Assembly: GCA_044866695.1 (NCBI GenBank)
Contig: JBIOUF010000243.1
Span: forward strand, 1-24,410
Direction of reading: 5' to 3'
Source: JBIOUF01 sp044866695
GTDB lineage: Bacteria; Actinomycetota; Actinomycetes; Propionibacteriales; Nocardioidaceae
DNA: 24,410 nucleotides
Within the stretch, counting starts at the first letter, position 1; the number at the start of each line of letters is the position of its first letter. Below, piece after piece: positions 15,319 to 22,757 of this stretch. The position numbers were made by a program, and so were the translations under genes. The notes beneath the pieces are model-generated. The model saw only the letters and a program-made list of their open reading frames with translations. It searched no databases and was not told where the DNA came from.

Positions 15319-15350
15319 ACCGCGTGTCGCGTCGGGGCTGGTGGAGGGGG

Positions 15351-15410
15351 TTGCGCGGACGGCGAGGGCTGGCTACAGTCGCACATGTGTTCGATCGAAC
15401 ACAGGTTCGA
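15351..15410 (+). promoter_or_regulatory. LysM-gene promoter with two abutting SOS boxes
   Basis: TTGCGC (15351-15356), 17 bases, then TACAGT (15374-15379) make a good plus-strand promoter. Immediately downstream lie TCGCACATGTGTTCGA (15379-15394) and TCGAACACAGGTTCGA (15395-15410), two 16-bp SOS boxes with no base between them. The second has perfect TCGAAC/GTTCGA arms; the first has one mismatch. They cover the -10 edge and the expected start site. Confidence 0.85.
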
Positions 15411-15524
15411 TCCGGGTCGGGGAGGTCGGTCCGACCGGGGCCACCGCCGGAGGGCCGGGACTGTCGGAGCGGTGCGATAGCGATGGTGCTGCAACGACGA
15501 CATGGACGACGACAGGAGGGTGAG

Positions 15525-16277
15525 ATGGGCGACCTGAGGTCCCGGACACGTGGCGGCTCGGACGTCGACGTGCGGGGGGGAGGCGGGGCGTGGGGTGCCC
15601 GCGAGCCCCGACCGGCCCGGCCGGCTGGGCCAGGTCGGCCGGGTCGACGCGGCCGACGTGGGAGCAGCGGCGGCGGACCCGGCGGCGGACCCGGTCGGCG
15701 TGGCCCAGACCCGCGGAGCGCGGCGCCCGCCTGGCTGCCGCGACCGGGCCGCCCTCGCGCGGGTCCGGCGGGCACGCTGCGGCGGGCGCAGCCGGCCGGG
15801 CTGCGGCTCGAGGACCCGCCCGAGCAGCCGCTCCGCCGACCGACGCCGCAACCGTCCATGCCGCCCGGCCACACGCTACCCGGGGGCACGCTGCCCGGGC
15901 ACATGCTTCCCCGGCAGATCGGGGCCGAGCCGGCGCGGGTTCGGCTTCGGCCGGACCGGCTGCCGGCAGCTGCGCCGCTCCGGCTGACCCGGCGTGGACG
16001 GGTCGTGCTGACCTCGGTGTTCCTCGTCGCGGCCCTGGTCCTGCTCGCCACGCTGGGGGCCCGGTCGGCGGCCACCAGCGGGCCGGCAGAGGCCGACCGC
16101 ACCCGGACGGTCGAGGTGTCCGAGGGCGACACCCTGTGGGGCATCGCCGCCGGGATCGCCGGACCGGGCGAGGTCCGCGACGTCGTCTACGAGATCAGGC
16201 GGCTCAACGGGCTGTCTGGCTCCGCGCTGGTGGAGGGTCAGCGCCTGGCCGTCCCCGCCGGGGAGGCCGCCGGCTAG
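15525..16277 (+). CDS. SOS-controlled membrane-anchored LysM protein, probable cell-division inhibitor
   Basis: 250 aa. Residues 1-155 are Arg/Gly/Pro-rich and disordered, then one transmembrane helix at about 160-178 (VVLTSVFLVAALVLLATLG) and an extracytoplasmic LysM domain at about 195-244 (TVEVSEGDTLWGIAAGIAGP to GQRLAVP). LysM binds peptidoglycan. In M. tuberculosis (Rv2719c/ChiZ), Corynebacterium (DivS) and Bacillus (YneA), a LysM or small membrane protein next to lexA halts division during DNA damage; the position, promoter and topology here match. No hydrolase motif is visible. The start is ATG 15525 because AGGAGG lies six bases upstream; an in-frame ATG at 15483 lacks this. The Arg-rich N-terminus is unusually long, though the frame is intact. 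Confidence 0.87.
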   Translation: MGDLRSRTRGGSDVDVRGGGGAWGAREPRPARPAGPGRPGRRGRRGSSGGGPGGGPGRRGPDPRSAAPAWLPRPGRPRAGPAGTLRRAQPAGLRLEDPPEQPLRRPTPQPSMPPGHTLPGGTLPGHMLPRQIGAEPARVRLRPDRLPAAAPLRLTRRGRVVLTSVFLVAALVLLATLGARSAATSGPAEADRTRTVEVSEGDTLWGIAAGIAGPGEVRDVVYEIRRLNGLSGSALVEGQRLAVPAGEAAG

Positions 16278-16341
16278 CCCGCCGGGTAGCCCGAGCCCGG
16301 TCCGGCCGAGCGCCCGTGCGGTGCGAGCAGCATGCGGTGGG

Positions 16342-19260
16342 TCAGCCGGCGACGCCGTGGCGCCGTGCGATCCGGGCCGCCTCCTGGCGCCCGCCGGCCT
16401 GCATCTTCCGCAGGATGTTGGAGACGTGCACGCTTGCGGTCTTGACGCTGATGAACAGCGAGTCGGCGATCTCCTGGTTGCTCCGCCCGGCGACGAGGCC
16501 ACGGAGCACCTCGTGCTCGCGCGCAGTCAGCCCGTACTCGGCGAGGGACTGGTCGGCGTCGTCGGGGTCGGTGACCGCTTCGTCGATGTCGACGCGGTAC
16601 CACCGGGCCAGCACGTCGATCTCCGCGGCGATCAGCGGCAGGCCGATCTCCCCGGCGCTTCGGTGGGCGGCGCGCAGGGTGGCCAGGGCGGCCGCGTCCC
16701 GGCGCAGGGCGAGCCCGGCCTCGGCCTGGCGCCACAGGGCGTAGGCCGCGTGGGCGGGGCGGCCCAGGGCGGCCCAACGGTCGTGCGCGACCGCCCAGAC
16801 GGCCGGGTCGGCCTTCCCGTCGAGCCGGGCCAGCTCGGCCCGCGACGTGGCGGCCGAGGCCGCGTGCACCACCAGTGCGCCCATCGGGTCCTCCGGGTCG
16901 GCCAGCGGGTCGGGCGTCATCGTGGCGGCCAGGGCGAGCAGCGCCTCGCGGTGACGCGCGACGCGCTGCCTCGAGGCGGGGTCCCGGTGCCGGTCGAGGT
17001 CGTCGGCCAGGGCCCGGAGGCCGTGCAGCACCAGCGTGGACGCGAAGGCTGCCTCGTCGGTGTCCCGGACCAGGCGCAGGCCCTCCATGGCCAGGGCGAA
17101 GGCCTCCTGCGAGCGTCCGGTCCACAGCTCCACCTCGGTGGAGGCCTCGGTGATCAGCCGAACCCACTGCAGCGGCGCCTCGTTGGCCTCGACCACCAGC
17201 CTGGCCTGGTCGCAGCGGTCCCAGGCCAGGGGCAGGTCGCCGCGCAGGATGGCCAGCCGTCCGGCGAGCATGAGGACCGGCGCGGCCGCGATGCCTCGCG
17301 GACCCTGCGCGAGGGCCTGCCGGAGCAGGTCGCCCGCCTGGTCCAGCCGGGCTGCGTCGAGCAGGGCCTGGGCGCCGTTGGCGAGCAGCAGGCTGCCCTC
17401 CTGGCGGGCCAGCCCGACGCGCGAGATCACCTCGATCCCCATGCGGCACAGCTCCACCACGTCGTCGAGGCGGCCCGCCATGCCGAGGACGTGGCTCATG
17501 TTCACGTAGGCGCCGGCGATGTCGTCGGCGTTGGCGACCTCGGTGGCGACGGCGAGGGCCGCGCGCAGGTCGTCCACCGCGGCGTCGGTGTCGCCGCGCA
17601 GAGCGGCCGCGACCCCCCGGGCGTTGAGCGCGACGCCCTCCTCGCGCCGGGCGCCCACCTCGGCGGCGATGTCGAGAGCGGTCTCGATGTAGCCGTCGGC
17701 GACATCGAGGCGCGACCAGGCCGCGGCCCACCGCGCCAGGCCGGCGTTGACCTGGGCTGCCAGCACGCTGCGCTCCCCGGGCTCGAGCAGCGACAGCGCG
17801 GTGCGCAGCTCCCGCTCCGTCTCGGGTCCGCGGCCGGCGAGGAAGTGCACCTGCCCCCCGAGCATGTGCAGCCCGGCCCGGCGGCGGCGGTCGGCGGTGT
17901 CCTCCAACGCGCGTTCCAGCAGCCGGACCGCCTCGTCGGGATGGCCGGTCTGGCTGGCCGCGTGGGCCGCGTGCTCGCGCAACAGCACGAGGTCGAGGTG
18001 CTGGCCGGAGCCGTGACCCTCCTCCGCAAGCCGGACCGCGCGGTCGAAGCTCGCGTGCGCGTCGGCGAACGCGTAGACCCGTTCGGCGTCGTACCCGGCC
18101 GCGACCGAGGCCAGCAGCGCCCGGCCGGGATCGCCGGCCCGGTCCCAGTGCCGGGCCACCTCACTGGTCGACCCGCTCTGGTCGAGCACCTCGGCGGCGG
18201 AGCGGTGCAGCCGCCTGCGCTCCGTGGGCAGCAACGCGTCGTACACCACCTCGACGAAGGCCGGATGCCGGAACCCCACGGTCTCGTCGCGTCTCATGGC
18301 GACCACGTGCTGCTCCAGCGCCGGCCGGAGCCGGTCCTCGACGTCGAGCTCGGGCAACCCCGCCACCGCGGCCAGCACCGGAACCGGTACGGGCCGGCCG
18401 AGGACGGCGGCGGCGCGCAGCACCCGATGGGTGTCCCCGGGCAGCTGGTCGACCCGGGACCGGAGCAGGTCGCGCAGCGTCCCCGGCAGCCCCGGGTCGG
18501 AGTCGGCCGCGGACAGCACCAGGTGCTCCACGAACAACGGGTTCCCCGCGGAGCGGGCCAGCGTCCGCTCGAGGGTGCGCTGGTCCGGGGGCCGGCCGAG
18601 CAGCTGGGCCAGCAGGGCGGCGGTCTCGTCGGCATCGAGCCGCTCCAGGTGCAGGCGCGTCGTGAGCGGCAGGCGGGCCAGCTCGGCGAGCCAGCCGCGC
18701 ACCGCCGGGTCGAGGCGTTCGTCGTCGCGGTAGGTCGCCACCAGGAGCACCCGCTCGCGGTCCAGGTTGGTGGCCAGGAACCGCAGCAGGTCCAGCGTCG
18801 AGTGGTCCGCCCAGTGCAGGTCCTCCACGACGTGGACCACCGGACGGGTGACCGCCATGCGGTCCAGCAGGGACAGCACCGCGTGGAACAGCCGCAGCGG
18901 CGAGCTGTCGTGCATCGACGTGGTGGGCTCGGGCTCCGCGCGCACGTCCGGGAGCAGGCGGGCCAGCTCGGGCGAACGGGACAGCTCCCGCTGGACCAGG
19001 GCATCGCCGGTGACCGACCGGAGCGCCTGGGTCAAGGCGGCGTAGGGGAAGGTCTCGCCGGCCACCGGCACGCAGGCGCCGGCCAGGGTCACCACGTCCT
19101 CGCGCCGGGTGAGCTCGGCGACCAGGCGGGTCTTGCCGATGCCGGTCTCGCCGCCGACCAGCACGACACCGGGACGTCCGGCGGCGGCCTGGGCGACCCC
19201 GTCGCCGAGCGCGGACAGCGCCGCGTCCCGACCCACCAGGGCCCCCGAGAGACCGTTCAC
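16342..19260 (-). CDS. large ATP-binding LuxR-family regulator (LAL type)
   Basis: 972 aa. Walker A is GGETGIGKTR (36-45) and Walker B VVHVVEDLHWAD (141-152), followed by a winged-helix/AAA-like part. A long alpha-helical TPR-like middle comes next. The C-terminal LuxR HTH (last 70 residues) includes LTAREHEVLRGLVAGRSNQE and SVKTASVHVSNILRKM. This is the LAL/MalT-like signal-transduction ATPase architecture: ligand or partner binding plus ATP lets it activate promoters. The start is GTG at 19258-19260, directly before the family-typical LVGRDAALSAL; upstream sequence in frame does not look coding. It is divergent from the RTX-like gene, its most obvious target. It is convergent with the LysM gene; the 64-base gap shows only a weak CGGG/CCCG hairpin. 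Confidence 0.92.
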   Translation of the reverse strand: MNGLSGALVGRDAALSALGDGVAQAAAGRPGVVLVGGETGIGKTRLVAELTRREDVVTLAGACVPVAGETFPYAALTQALRSVTGDALVQRELSRSPELARLLPDVRAEPEPTTSMHDSSPLRLFHAVLSLLDRMAVTRPVVHVVEDLHWADHSTLDLLRFLATNLDRERVLLVATYRDDERLDPAVRGWLAELARLPLTTRLHLERLDADETAALLAQLLGRPPDQRTLERTLARSAGNPLFVEHLVLSAADSDPGLPGTLRDLLRSRVDQLPGDTHRVLRAAAVLGRPVPVPVLAAVAGLPELDVEDRLRPALEQHVVAMRRDETVGFRHPAFVEVVYDALLPTERRRLHRSAAEVLDQSGSTSEVARHWDRAGDPGRALLASVAAGYDAERVYAFADAHASFDRAVRLAEEGHGSGQHLDLVLLREHAAHAASQTGHPDEAVRLLERALEDTADRRRRAGLHMLGGQVHFLAGRGPETERELRTALSLLEPGERSVLAAQVNAGLARWAAAWSRLDVADGYIETALDIAAEVGARREEGVALNARGVAAALRGDTDAAVDDLRAALAVATEVANADDIAGAYVNMSHVLGMAGRLDDVVELCRMGIEVISRVGLARQEGSLLLANGAQALLDAARLDQAGDLLRQALAQGPRGIAAAPVLMLAGRLAILRGDLPLAWDRCDQARLVVEANEAPLQWVRLITEASTEVELWTGRSQEAFALAMEGLRLVRDTDEAAFASTLVLHGLRALADDLDRHRDPASRQRVARHREALLALAATMTPDPLADPEDPMGALVVHAASAATSRAELARLDGKADPAVWAVAHDRWAALGRPAHAAYALWRQAEAGLALRRDAAALATLRAAHRSAGEIGLPLIAAEIDVLARWYRVDIDEAVTDPDDADQSLAEYGLTAREHEVLRGLVAGRSNQEIADSLFISVKTASVHVSNILRKMQAGGRQEAARIARRHGVAG

Positions 19261-19396
19261 CGCCTCATCATCGCCCCCTGGCAGGTGGCCGTCACGCGGG
19301 TTTGGGCAACGCCGCGCCGCCGTCGCCGGATGGCTACCGGCGGAACCCCGTGCCCGGTTGCTCACCAATGCCGGGTTTCGGCACGCCTGGACCGCG

Positions 19397-19429
19397 CATC
19401 TGAGGTGGCGGCAGGGGTCATCTGAGGTG
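19397..19429 (+). promoter_or_regulatory. direct-repeat operator candidate in the LAL/RTX intergenic region
   Basis: CATCTGAGGTG occurs exactly twice, at 19397-19407 and 19419-19429, 22 bases apart or about two helical turns. A -10-like TAGCGT sits at 19461-19466, so the repeats lie at about -45 and -65, where an activator would bind. No good -35 is present. The rest of the 272-base gap (19261-19532) holds nothing else I can support. Confidence 0.55.
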
Positions 19430-19532
19430 CCTTCCTCATGCCGCGGCGCCCCAAGGCTCCTAGCGTCGAGTCGTCCGGCCATGGGGTCGGGCCACGACGG
19501 ACCAGCAACGGCACGGAAGTGAAGGAACCACG

Positions 19533-20324
19533 ATGTCTCTGACCACCCTGAAGTCCAGCAAGAGGCGCGCGCTCGCGGCGACGGCCGCCGCGGCCGCGGT
19601 CGTGTCCACGGGCGCGGTCATGTCCACCGCCGCCGGCATCGCGCTCCCCGGCACGGCCGGGAAGGACGTGACGATCGGCCTGGACAACGACAACGCGGAC
19701 AACCCGTTCATCCAGCCGCCCGGCGTGACCGCCAAGCAGCACATGGACAACACCGACGTGCTGTTCGGGCGCGCGAACGACGACCTGCTCATCGGCAAGC
19801 TCGGCGGCGACACCCTGCTGGCCGGCACCGGGGACGACATCACCGTCGGCGGCCCGGAGGGCTTCCAGACCCCGAACAGCGACGTCCTGGTCGGCGACTA
19901 CGGCGACGACGTCAACATCTGGGCGCCCGGCGACGGAAGCGACGCGTTCCTCGGCGACCAGGGCAAGGACACCATGATCTTCGCGCCGTTCGTCACCAAC
20001 GACGACGGCTCGCTGAAGCTGTTCTGGAAGCACGGGCGCAAGATCGTCAAGGTCGACATCGACGAGAAGCCGAACTTCAGCTGCACCATCGTCGAGGTCC
20101 CCGCCTCGGAGAAGCTCGGCTTCGGCTTCCTGGTCCGGTTCAACGTGAACGGGTCTCCGGTCGTCACGGTCCGGCAGCGAGACGTCGAGACGGTGTACTG
20201 CCCGAGCCCCGCCGAGGGCAAGGCCCAGGTCGCTCGGCTGGACGTGGCCCACCCGGCGTTCCGCAACGTGTGGCTGAAGAACGTGCCCGGCGTCGTCGGC
20301 GACATCCTGGCACCGGTCGGCTGA
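19533..20324 (+). CDS. secreted RTX (calcium-binding nonapeptide)-like protein
   Basis: 263 aa. A signal peptide is visible: SKRRALAATAAAAAVVSTGA, ending around residue 34. Residues 73-145 carry degenerate RTX-type turns: VLFGRANDDLLIGKLGGDTL, AGTGDD, VLVGDYGDD and FLGDQGKDTM. These follow the GGxGxDxL spacing that binds calcium in a parallel beta-roll. About three to five turns are recognisable, fewer than in toxins. The C-terminal 110 residues (VKVDIDEKPNFSCTIVEVPA onward) form an unrecognised domain with a Cys pair. AAGGAA precedes the ATG. No type I secretion genes are nearby, and the signal peptide implies Sec export. The FAD gene follows after 16 bases. Confidence 0.82.
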   Translation: MSLTTLKSSKRRALAATAAAAAVVSTGAVMSTAAGIALPGTAGKDVTIGLDNDNADNPFIQPPGVTAKQHMDNTDVLFGRANDDLLIGKLGGDTLLAGTGDDITVGGPEGFQTPNSDVLVGDYGDDVNIWAPGDGSDAFLGDQGKDTMIFAPFVTNDDGSLKLFWKHGRKIVKVDIDEKPNFSCTIVEVPASEKLGFGFLVRFNVNGSPVVTVRQRDVETVYCPSPAEGKAQVARLDVAHPAFRNVWLKNVPGVVGDILAPVG

Positions 20325-20340
20325 CCTCACCAGCCGGGTC

Positions 20341-21771
20341 ATGACCACCTCGCCGGCCCCGTCCACCCGGTCCGCGGCAGCGCCACGGGCCGTGGTGGTC
20401 GGTGCCAGCGTGGCCGGTCTGCTGGCCGCCCGCGCGCTCGCGGAGCGCACCCGCGGCGTCCTCGTCGTCGACAGGGACTCCCTGCCGGCGTGGCCCGACC
20501 AGCGCGGCGGAGTCCCGCAGGGGCGGCACACCCACGGGATGCTGGCCGCCGGCCTCGCCGTCCTCGACCGGCTGCTCCCCGGCCTGGTCGAGGACCTCGT
20601 GGCCCACGGCGCCGACCTCGGGGACTTCGGCGCGCGCAGCCGGTTCCACACCGGCCCCCAGTCACTGGCGCCGGGGGAGAGCGGTCTCCTCTCCCTCGGC
20701 GTCAGTCGCCAGCTCCTGGAGTGGGCGCTGCGGGCGCGGGTGACCGCGCTCCCCGGTGTCGAGGTGCTGGGCGAGACGTCGGCCCTCGGGCTGATCCTGT
20801 CCGACGGCAGGGTCACCGGAGTTTCGGTGACCGGCGTCGGCTCCGACGCCGGCAGCCGGGTCCTTCCCGCCGACATCGTGGTGGACGCCTCCGGGCGCGG
20901 GTCCCGGCTCCCGGAGTGGCTGACCCGGTGCGGGTACGCCGCACCGCCGGAGGCCGAGTACCGCATCGACCTGTGCTACGCCACGCGCACCTTCCGCCGG
21001 CTCGGCACCCGCGACGTCGACCGGGCCCTTGCCCTCGTCGTCGCCCGCAGCCCCCTGGTGCCCAGGGGAGGCGTCCTGCTCGCCCAGGAGGAGGGCAGCA
21101 GCTGCATCGTCTCCCTCACCGGGGTCCACGGGCAGCGGCCGCCCACCGACCTGGACGGCTTCCGCGCGTACGCGCGCGGCCTGGCCAGCCCCGTCATCGC
21201 CGAGGTGCTGGACCGGTCCGAGCCGGTCTCCGAGCCGGCGACGTACCGCTTCCCCTCCAACCGGCGCCGCTACTACGAGCGGGTGCCCCTGCCGGACGGC
21301 CTCGTGGTCCTGGGGGACGCCTGGTGCTGCTTCGACCCGGTCTTCGGCCAGGGCATGTCGGTCGCCGCGCTGCAGGCAGAGGAGCTGGCCGGTTGCCTGC
21401 GCGCGGCGCCGGCCCCGGGCGCGGGCGAGCCGCCGGCCCGGCTCGGCGAGCGGTACCACCGGCTGGCCGCTCGGCACCTCGACACGCCCTGGTCCATCGC
21501 CGTGGGCAACGACCTGATGATGCCCGGGTCGCCGTACCCGGTCCCGCTGCGCACCCGGCTCACCGGCGGGTACGTCCGCGCGCTGGTCCGCGCGGCCGAG
21601 CGCGACCCGGCCCTGGCCCGGGCCTTCATCGCCGTCCAGCAGCTGGTCGCGCCGCCGCAGAGCCTGATGGCGCCCGCGCAGCTGGCCAGGCTGGCCCGCG
21701 CCGCCGCCCGGCGGGCGCTTCCCTCGGACCGACCCGACCGGGACGCGCCCGCTCCGCTGCCCGCCCGCTGA
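20341..21771 (+). CDS. FAD-dependent monooxygenase / geranylgeranyl-reductase-like oxidoreductase
   Basis: 476 aa. The Rossmann FAD site is VVVGASVAGLLAARAL (18-33) with the acidic end VVDRD, and the second FAD motif is VVLGDAWCCFDPVFGQGMSV (about 322-341). VVDASGRGS is the central DG-like motif. This is the PHBH-type (UbiH-like) flavoprotein fold, covering aromatic hydroxylases and lipid reductases; the substrate is unknown. RQGRHTHGML-type residues near 57-67 resemble the bound-FAD loop. The ATG at 20341 is 16 bases after the RTX-like stop with only a weak ribosome site, so it is probably the second gene of that transcript. A shared function of a secreted RTX-like protein and a cytoplasmic flavoenzyme is not evident. 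Confidence 0.86.
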   Translation: MTTSPAPSTRSAAAPRAVVVGASVAGLLAARALAERTRGVLVVDRDSLPAWPDQRGGVPQGRHTHGMLAAGLAVLDRLLPGLVEDLVAHGADLGDFGARSRFHTGPQSLAPGESGLLSLGVSRQLLEWALRARVTALPGVEVLGETSALGLILSDGRVTGVSVTGVGSDAGSRVLPADIVVDASGRGSRLPEWLTRCGYAAPPEAEYRIDLCYATRTFRRLGTRDVDRALALVVARSPLVPRGGVLLAQEEGSSCIVSLTGVHGQRPPTDLDGFRAYARGLASPVIAEVLDRSEPVSEPATYRFPSNRRRYYERVPLPDGLVVLGDAWCCFDPVFGQGMSVAALQAEELAGCLRAAPAPGAGEPPARLGERYHRLAARHLDTPWSIAVGNDLMMPGSPYPVPLRTRLTGGYVRALVRAAERDPALARAFIAVQQLVAPPQSLMAPAQLARLARAAARRALPSDRPDRDAPAPLPAR

Positions 21772-21924
21772 CGACGGCCGCGACACGCCGCAGCATTCTG
21801 GTCCGGCTGCCCGTCGCCGATCCGCTGACCTGCGCGTTCCCGGTCCACGACGAGACCGCTCGCACGGGGCGTCCCGAGGGGCGTCGCAAGGGGTTGCGTC
21901 GAGGCCACGCGCGGCGTACGGTGG

Positions 21925-21989
21925 CCACAACATCTAGTAGTTACACGGCTGTAGTTCTCCACAGGTAGTGGTGGTCTCTACACAGGTAG
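21925..21989 (+). promoter_or_regulatory. candidate NrdR-box region upstream of nrdR
   Basis: The 349 bases from 21772 to 22120 hold no gene. Within them CCACAACATCTAGTAG (21925-21940) matches the NrdR-box pattern ACACWATATWTWGTGT at about ten of sixteen positions, including the ACA and CTAG-like core. Downstream, CACAGGTAG occurs twice (21960-21968 and 21981-21989), 21 bases apart or two helical turns; these could be weak partner sites or an unrelated direct repeat. NrdR normally binds paired boxes, and a convincing second one is missing. Confidence 0.45.
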
Positions 21990-22120
21990 CCGCTGGTTGT
22001 CCCCAGTTCGTGCACAGCCACCTTCCCCCTCGCGAGGCGGCCCGGACGGTCGGACGAAACCGTCGGTTCCCTCTGGTGGACTCCCTGCATGTGGCGGCGC
22101 AAGCGCGAGGAGGAGCCGGG

Positions 22121-22645
22121 ATGCACTGTCCGTACTGCCGGCACGGCGACTCCCGGGTACTGGACAGCAGGGTGAGCGACGACGGCTCGGCGATCCGGCG
22201 GCGGCGCTCCTGCCCGGAGTGCGGCCGGAGGTTCAGCACGGTGGAGCAGATGCAGCTCACCGTGCTGAAGCGGTCGGGCGCCAACGAGCCGTTCAACCGC
22301 GACAAGGCGGTGGCCGGCGTGCGCAAGGCCTGCAAGGGCCGACCGGTGTCCGAGGACGACCTGGCGCGCCTCGGGCAGCAGGTCGAGGACGCGCTCCGCA
22401 CGGACGGCTGGGCCGAGGTGCCTGCCCACGAGGTCGGCCTGGCCATCCTCCGGCCGCTGCGCGTGCTCGACGAGGTGGCCTACCTCCGCTTCGCCAGCGT
22501 CTACCGGGCCTTCGAGTCCTGCGAGGACTTCGAGGCGGCGATCGCCGACCTGCGCACCGCCCGGTCGGCGGCGACCACACCCACCGTGGAGGTCGTCCTC
22601 GAGGGCGGTGGGCCGCGAGTGCCCGTCGCGACCCCTGGCGGCTGA
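22121..22645 (+). CDS. nrdR: transcriptional repressor NrdR
   Basis: 174 aa, family-typical. The N-terminal zinc ribbon is MHCPYC...CPEC (Cys3, Cys6, Cys31, Cys34). The ATP-cone domain (about 47-137) includes VLKRSGANEPFNRDK, where ATP or dATP binding senses nucleotide levels. NrdR represses ribonucleotide reductase genes. The start is ATG 22121, preceded by GAGGAGG and coding directly for the ribbon; the open frame upstream is not coding. nrdJ follows after 112 bases with a strong hairpin between, the nrdR-nrdJ order of Streptomyces. The C-terminal 20 residues are a variable Gly/Pro tail. Confidence 0.97.
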   Translation: MHCPYCRHGDSRVLDSRVSDDGSAIRRRRSCPECGRRFSTVEQMQLTVLKRSGANEPFNRDKAVAGVRKACKGRPVSEDDLARLGQQVEDALRTDGWAEVPAHEVGLAILRPLRVLDEVAYLRFASVYRAFESCEDFEAAIADLRTARSAATTPTVEVVLEGGGPRVPVATPGG

Positions 22646-22653
22646 CCCCGGAC

Positions 22654-22689
22654 CGCCCGGCGCGTCGTGGGGAAGCGGCGCGCCGGGCG
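22654..22689 (+). terminator. strong hairpin between nrdR and nrdJ (attenuator or processing site)
   Basis: CGCCCGGCGCG (22654-22664) pairs perfectly with CGCGCCGGGCG (22679-22689), an 11-bp, almost all-GC stem with a 14-base loop. It begins eight bases after the nrdR stop. No T-tract follows. Because nrdJ lies downstream on the same strand, it may act as a partial terminator or RNA-stability element. Confidence 0.6.
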
Positions 22690-22757
22690 CACCACCCCTT
22701 CCCCTCCAGTCAGAGCGACCAGAACCCAGGACCAGACGAGCTTCGAAGGAGAAGGCG

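Noticed and set aside
15051..15524. Earlier starts for the LysM protein, within lexA or the promoter
   Set aside because: They would place coding sequence across the SOS boxes and lexA; the ATG at 15525 has the only strong ribosome site.
19261..19482. N-terminal extension of the LAL regulator up to 19482
   Set aside because: The sequence is Cys/His/Arg-rich without family similarity and covers the direct repeats and promoter. The GTG at 19260 starts at the conserved LVGRD region.
21772..22120. Cobalamin riboswitch in front of nrdR-nrdJ
   Set aside because: It would make sense for a B12-dependent enzyme, but I see no B12-box or the expected multi-helix layout in this gap or in the nrdR-nrdJ gap.
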